DNA of 10,365 nt, taken from contig JAISIG010000016.1 of NCBI GenBank assembly GCA_031262135.1, forward strand, positions 1 through 10,365, given 5' to 3'. Source of the DNA: Endomicrobium sp. (lineage in GTDB: Bacteria > Elusimicrobiota > Endomicrobiia > Endomicrobiales > Endomicrobiaceae). Shown here piece after piece: positions 6,480 through 10,365 of the stretch. How positions within the stretch are numbered: the stretch's first letter is position 1; every line of letters starts with the position of its first letter. The notes beneath the pieces are model-generated. The model was not told the DNA's origin, ran no database searches, and saw only the letters and a program-made list of their open reading frames with translations. The translations under genes and the position numbers were made by a program.

Positions 6480-7589
6480 ATGCTGAGGGAAGGAAAGGTA
6501 AGAATTCCATCAGGATGCTCTATTAGTGGGATAATTGATAAAACAGGAAAAAGATTTAATGGAAAAGATATTATTAAATCAATAGGCTTAATGCATGAAC
6601 GCTCTAATGGGTTAGGAGGAGGATTTGCAGCATATGGAATCTATCCAGACTATAAGGATTTCTATGCTTTACATATATTTTATGATAATTTAAACATAAA
6701 AAAACAAACAGATAATTTTTTAAATACTTATTTTGATATTGAATATAATGAAGCTATTCCAACAAAATCTATTCCAGAGATATTAGAACAACCTATCATA
6801 TGGCGTTATTTTGTCTATCCAAAGAATGCAAGATTAAAAGATACTAGGTTGTCTGAAACAGATTTTATATTCAAATATATAATGATTATAAACAGAGATT
6901 ATGATGGAGCTTATGTATTTTCTAGTGGAAAAAATATGGGCGCATTTAAAGGAGTTGGATATCCTGAGGATATAGGCGAGTTCTATATGTTAGAAAATTA
7001 TAATGCATATATGTGGACTGCACATGGTAGGTTTCCTACAAATACCCCTGGATGGTGGGGTGGGGCTCATCCTTTTACACTACTTAATTGGTCAATTGTC
7101 CATAATGGTGAAATATCATCTTATGATACAAATAGAAGGTTCGTAGAAATGTATGGATATGTTTGTAATTTGCAAACAGATACAGAAGTCATAACATACT
7201 TATTTGATTTATTAGTTAGAAAACATCATTTATCTATAAAAAGAACTATTCAAGCTATAGTAGCTCCATTCTGGGATGACATTGACGCAATGGCTGATTC
7301 TAAGTTGAAAAATGAATTAAAATATATACGAGCAGTGTATTCTCCTGCTTTAATTAATGGTCCATTTTCTATTATAGTAGGATTTCATGGCGGAATGATT
7401 GCTCTCAATGATAGAATTAAATTACGTCCTTTAGTGATAGCTGAGTATAACAGCAAAGTCTATGTTTCCAGTGAAGAAAGTGCAATAAAAATTATATGCA
7501 ATCAACCAGATAGAATATGGGCTCCAGAAGGTGGAGAGCCTGTTATTGTTTTATTAGAAGAAACTAAAAAAGGAGCAAGTATGATATGA
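6480..7589 (+). CDS. Glutamate synthase, amidotransferase subunit (archaeal-type, class II glutaminase domain)
   Basis: This 369-residue protein corresponds to the glutaminase domain of the large glutamate synthase subunit, made here as a separate chain. It should hydrolyse glutamine and pass ammonia to the FMN subunit encoded next. Class II (Ntn-type) features are seen: a candidate nucleophile Cys13 in PSGCSISGI, HGRFPTN (182-188) matching the HtRwaT region, the oxyanion and substrate segment VHNGEIS (207-213), and TDTE (233-236). Because class II enzymes use an N-terminal cysteine, the first twelve residues are probably a propeptide removed by self-cleavage; this is inference. The ATG follows AGGAGG closely. 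The stop overlaps the next start as ATGA, a sign of translational coupling. Domain identity is strong; activity as part of glutamate synthase follows from the operon. Confidence 0.92.
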   Translation: MLREGKVRIPSGCSISGIIDKTGKRFNGKDIIKSIGLMHERSNGLGGGFAAYGIYPDYKDFYALHIFYDNLNIKKQTDNFLNTYFDIEYNEAIPTKSIPEILEQPIIWRYFVYPKNARLKDTRLSETDFIFKYIMIINRDYDGAYVFSSGKNMGAFKGVGYPEDIGEFYMLENYNAYMWTAHGRFPTNTPGWWGGAHPFTLLNWSIVHNGEISSYDTNRRFVEMYGYVCNLQTDTEVITYLFDLLVRKHHLSIKRTIQAIVAPFWDDIDAMADSKLKNELKYIRAVYSPALINGPFSIIVGFHGGMIALNDRIKLRPLVIAEYNSKVYVSSEESAIKIICNQPDRIWAPEGGEPVIVLLEETKKGASMI

Positions 7590-9091
7590 GCTTAGATTTT
7601 GATGTTCCTTCATTTGAAATTTTACGTAATAAAAATAAATGTATTCAATGTAAAGTATGTATTCGTCAGTGTGCTAACATGGTTCATTTTTATGATAAAG
7701 ATGATAATATAGTTTGTTCTAATAATGTTTATTGTGTTAATTGTCATAGGTGTGTTACTTTATGTCCAACAAAAGCATTAATTGTACGTAAATATCCTTT
7801 AGAGTTTAGAGAGAATGCTAATTGGAACGGTGCTGCCATAAGAGAAATCTACAAGCAAGCTAAATCTGGAGGAGTATTACTATCAAGTATGGGAACCACA
7901 AAAGCGTTCCCAATTTATTGGGATAAAATGTTGTTGAATGCAAGTCAAGTAACCAATCCGTCAATTGACCCATTACGTGAACCTATGGAAACAAAAGTTT
8001 TAATTGGAAGAAAACCAAACGTAATACCATTTGATGATAATGATGAATTAAAAACTACTATGCCACCACAGATAGAATTAAACATACCTATTATGTTTGC
8101 AGGCATGAGCTATGGGTCAATTTCAAAAAATGCCCATGAATCTCTTGCAAGAGCAGCAACAGAATTGGGAACTTGCTATAATACAGGCGAAGGTGGTTTA
8201 CATAAAGATTTCTACAAGTATGGAAATAATACTATAGTTCAAGTTGCATCTGGACGATTTGGTGTTCATAAAGATTATCTTAATGCTGGGGTTGGCATTG
8301 AAATTAAAATAGGGCAAGGAGCCAAACCAGGTATAGGAGGACATCTTCCTGGTAAAAAAGTAGGGGAAGATGTATCTTTAACAAGAATGATACCTATTGG
8401 ATCTGATGCTATATCACCTGCTCCTCATCATGATATTTATTCTATAGAAGATTTGAGACAACTCATATTTTCCTTAAAAGAAACTACAGAATATAGAAAA
8501 CCAATTTTTGTTAAAATAGCTGCTGTTCATAATGCTGCAGCTATAGCATCTGGAATTGCTAGAGCAGGGGCTGATGCTATAGTCATAGATGGTTTCAGAG
8601 GTGGAACTGGGGCAGCCCCTACACGTATACGTGATAATGTTGGAATTCCAATAGAATTAGCATTAGCTTCTATAGATCAAAGATTGCACGAAGAAGGAAT
8701 TAGAAATTGTGTATCTCTTATAATTTCAGGAAGTATAAGAAATAGTAGCGATATAGTAAAAGCTATTGCATTAGGGGCAGATGCTGTTTATATAGGTTCA
8801 GCTGCATTAATAGCTTTAGGCTGTCATATGTGTCATTCATGTTCTACTGGAAAATGTAACTGGGGAATAGCAACACAAGATCCTTCTTTAGTAAAACGAT
8901 TAAATCCAGATATCATGTATAAAAGACTTATAAATTTAATAACAGCATGGAATCATGAAATTCAAGAAATGCTGGGTGGAATGGGGATAAATGCTATTGA
9001 TAGTTTAAAAGGAAACAGACTTATGTTAAGAGGGATAGGATTAAATGAAAAAGAGTTACATATTTTAGGAATAAAACATGCAGGAGAATAG
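7586..9091 (+). CDS. Glutamate synthase, FMN-binding synthase subunit with N-terminal 2[4Fe-4S] ferredoxin domain
   Basis: The 501-residue protein carries the FMN TIM-barrel domain of glutamate synthase, where ammonia and 2-oxoglutarate are joined and reduced to glutamate. Residues 19-29 (Cys19, 22, 25, 29) and 50-60 (Cys50, 53, 56, 60) form two 4Fe-4S motifs. The barrel begins near 155, with FAGMSYGSIS (171-180), TGEGG (200-204), KIGQGAKPGIGGHLPG (241-256), SPAPHHDIYS (277-286), the FMN-contact stretch IDGFRGGTGAAP (334-345) and SGSIR (381-385). Cys413, Cys419 and Cys424 have the C-x5-C-x4-C spacing of the 3Fe-4S ligands in classical GltS. The GXGXG domain is absent from this chain and is expected as a separate subunit downstream. 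AGGAG at 7571-7575 inside the previous gene supports the ATG. The neighbours form its redox chain. Confidence 0.93.
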   Translation: MSLDFDVPSFEILRNKNKCIQCKVCIRQCANMVHFYDKDDNIVCSNNVYCVNCHRCVTLCPTKALIVRKYPLEFRENANWNGAAIREIYKQAKSGGVLLSSMGTTKAFPIYWDKMLLNASQVTNPSIDPLREPMETKVLIGRKPNVIPFDDNDELKTTMPPQIELNIPIMFAGMSYGSISKNAHESLARAATELGTCYNTGEGGLHKDFYKYGNNTIVQVASGRFGVHKDYLNAGVGIEIKIGQGAKPGIGGHLPGKKVGEDVSLTRMIPIGSDAISPAPHHDIYSIEDLRQLIFSLKETTEYRKPIFVKIAAVHNAAAIASGIARAGADAIVIDGFRGGTGAAPTRIRDNVGIPIELALASIDQRLHEEGIRNCVSLIISGSIRNSSDIVKAIALGADAVYIGSAALIALGCHMCHSCSTGKCNWGIATQDPSLVKRLNPDIMYKRLINLITAWNHEIQEMLGGMGINAIDSLKGNRLMLRGIGLNEKELHILGIKHAGE

Positions 9092-9111
9092 AAAGGAATC
9101 AAAAGAAATAT

Positions 9112-9582
9112 ATGAAAAGAATATATGCATTTGAAGAAAGGTGTTTAGGATGTAAACTTTGTGAGGTATATTGTAAAACAGCCCATTCTAAATCCAAAAA
9201 TATAATTAAAGCTAATAAGTATGAAAATATAGAATCTGCAATATTTATAGAAGAAGTTATAGAGAAAAAATCTATTGTATATTTTGCATTACAATGTCGT
9301 CACTGTAAAAATCCAAAATGTGTAAAGGCATGTATTTCTGGTGCAATGTATAAAGGGGAAGATGGCATTGTTAGAAATAATAGTGAAAAATGTGTTAGTT
9401 GTTTATCATGTGTTTTGGTATGTCCTTTTGGAGCTATAAAGGTTGGAAAAGATGGCCAAACTATTTCCAAATGTGATCTATGTGTTAATTATGGAACATC
9501 ATTGTGTGTTGATCATTGTCCAAATGATGCAATAAAATTGATTGAAGAAAATGATGATTGTTTTACAAAGGGGAGGCTATAA
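9112..9582 (+). CDS. CooF-like iron-sulfur protein with four 4Fe-4S motifs
   Basis: A 156-residue electron carrier of the CooF/HycB/DMSO-reductase B type. Sixteen cysteines fall into four motifs: Cys11-14-17-21, Cys62-65-70-74, Cys94-97-100-104 and Cys121-124-132-136, enough for four [4Fe-4S] clusters. There is no Tat or Sec signal, so it is cytoplasmic. It lies 20 bases after the FMN subunit (AAAGGA at 9092-9097) and six bases before a flavoprotein gene. It therefore probably carries electrons from that flavoprotein, or from free ferredoxin, to the synthase clusters. Similar proteins pair with NAD/FAD oxidoreductases in carbon monoxide dehydrogenase operons, but no cooS is present here. The fold is certain; the physiological partner is inferred from the operon. 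Confidence 0.9.
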   Translation: MKRIYAFEERCLGCKLCEVYCKTAHSKSKNIIKANKYENIESAIFIEEVIEKKSIVYFALQCRHCKNPKCVKACISGAMYKGEDGIVRNNSEKCVSCLSCVLVCPFGAIKVGKDGQTISKCDLCVNYGTSLCVDHCPNDAIKLIEENDDCFTKGRL

Positions 9583-9588
9583 ATATAA

Positions 9589-10365
9589 ATGAGGTATCTT
9601 ATAATAGGAAATAGCGCTGCAGGAATCAACGCTGCTAGTGCAATAAGGTTGATGGATCCATTAGGGGATATTACAATTATTACTAAGGAAAAATTCTATT
9701 CTTACGGTAGACCATTAATTTCTTATTATTTGAGTAATAAAATTCAACCTGAAAATATGTATTATCACAATCAAATATTCTACACACAACAACATCTTAA
9801 TATAATGCTCAATACAGAAGTTCAAGCAATAAACATTAACCGTAAAGAACTTCTAATTAAAACAATAAATAACACTAAAAATGTAATTTTATATGATAAA
9901 TTGCTTATTGCAAGTGGCAGTTCACCGATCAAACCTTCTATTCTAGGATTAGATTATAATTGTAATAATGTTTGCACTTTCTTATCTTATCAAGATAGTA
10001 TTAAACTTAAAAGTATGATAACTAATTCATCAAAAGTTGTTATTTTAGGGGCTGGATTGATTGGGTTAAAAGTTGCAGAAGGATTATGTGGTCAAGTTAA
10101 TAGTATCAACGTTATAGATTTATCGGATAGAATTATGTCATCTACTTTAGATATATCCTCAGCTTATATAGTGCAAAAACATATGGAAAGTTATAACATT
10201 AATTTTAAACTAAAAACTAGTGTTACAGAAGTTTTGAAAGATAATAATGATAAAATTTATAAAGTAGTATTATCAAATGGAGAAACTCTTGATTGTAATA
10301 TTTTGATTATAGCTATTGGAGTTACTCCTAATGTTCATTTAGCAAAACAAGCAGGATTAAATGTT
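9589..10365 (+). CDS. FAD-dependent NAD(P) oxidoreductase (nitrite-reductase large-subunit / NROR-like), 3' end cut off
   Basis: The frame is open from ATG at 9589 to the window edge, giving 259 codons of a class I pyridine-nucleotide disulfide oxidoreductase-like protein that is usually 400 or more residues. The N-terminal FAD fold is seen as YLIIGNSAAGINAA (3-16), followed by the YGRPLISYYLS segment common to NADH:rubredoxin and nitrite reductase flavoproteins, then LLIASGSSP. A second Rossmann motif, VVILGAGLIGLKVAEGL, binds NAD(P)H, and LIIAIGVTPN closes the visible part. I do not see a CxxxxC redox disulfide near the N terminus, so direct electron transfer rather than dithiol chemistry is likely. 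GGGGAGG at 9570-9576, within the end of the upstream gene, is its ribosome site. Its place in the operon suggests it feeds NAD(P)H electrons through the CooF-like protein to glutamate synthase. Confidence 0.88.
   Translation, partial: MRYLIIGNSAAGINAASAIRLMDPLGDITIITKEKFYSYGRPLISYYLSNKIQPENMYYHNQIFYTQQHLNIMLNTEVQAININRKELLIKTINNTKNVILYDKLLIASGSSPIKPSILGLDYNCNNVCTFLSYQDSIKLKSMITNSSKVVILGAGLIGLKVAEGLCGQVNSINVIDLSDRIMSSTLDISSAYIVQKHMESYNINFKLKTSVTEVLKDNNDKIYKVVLSNGETLDCNILIIAIGVTPNVHLAKQAGLNV

Noticed and set aside
9112..9582. Carbon monoxide dehydrogenase accessory protein CooF
   Set aside because: The cysteine pattern is CooF-like, but no cooS or cooC is nearby and the operon is clearly for glutamate synthase, so the Coo role is not supported.
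1..10365. Defence system, prophage, transposon, CRISPR array or biosynthetic cluster
   Set aside because: Every gene has a recognisable metabolic or peptidase family and there are no array-like repeats, integrases or transposases.

Overview
The window is strongly AT-rich (roughly 30% G+C by eye). It is densely coding, uses many A/T-ending codons (AGA, ATA, AAA, TTA), and has clear Shine-Dalgarno sites of the AGGAGG type. The gene content points to a strictly anaerobic, low-G+C Gram-positive bacterium, most likely a member of the Clostridia. The indicators are a split transketolase, an archaeal-type split glutamate synthase with ferredoxin and flavoprotein subunits, a phosphotransacetylase, an AMP-forming acyl-CoA synthetase of the ACSM type, and a GltA/NfnB-type flavoprotein. 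I cannot assign a genus. No RNA gene, CRISPR array, insertion sequence, integrase or attachment site is visible, and no gap between genes exceeds about 180 bases.

Region A (1-5252, plus strand) is a tightly spaced run of five central-metabolism genes. These are the 3' part of a GltA/NfnB-like pyridine-nucleotide flavoprotein, triosephosphate isomerase (tpiA), the N-terminal (TPP-binding) half of a split transketolase, an ACSM-like acyl-CoA synthetase, and phosphate acetyltransferase (pta). Spacing runs from +61 bases to an 11-base overlap, which suggests one operon or two closely linked ones. Two expected partners are absent: the C-terminal transketolase half does not follow the N-terminal half, and no acetate kinase lies beside pta.

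Region B (5241-6302, minus strand) is a single M42-family metallo-aminopeptidase gene. It is convergent with pta, and their 3' ends overlap by 12 bases.

Region C (6303-6479) is a 177-base divergent intergenic region. It carries a good extended -10 promoter reading left into the peptidase gene, a TTGACA-containing promoter candidate reading right, and a perfect 26-base A/T-rich palindrome overlapping the leftward -10 element.

Region D (6480 to the end, plus strand) is an operon for a multi-subunit glutamate synthase. It encodes a class II glutamine amidotransferase subunit, an FMN/iron-sulfur synthase-domain subunit with its own N-terminal 2[4Fe-4S] ferredoxin domain, a CooF-like protein with four 4Fe-4S motifs, and an FAD/NAD(P) oxidoreductase cut by the window end. 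In the known version of this operon a separate GXGXG-domain subunit follows, so I expect it just past the right edge. Together these proteins should take electrons from NAD(P)H or ferredoxin, pass them through iron-sulfur centres to FMN, and convert glutamine plus 2-oxoglutarate to two glutamates.

I see no wholly new system. The most interesting points are the two displaced-partner gene pairs (transketolase half, and pta with an acyl-CoA synthetase instead of acetate kinase), the modular glutamate synthase, and the palindromic control region.
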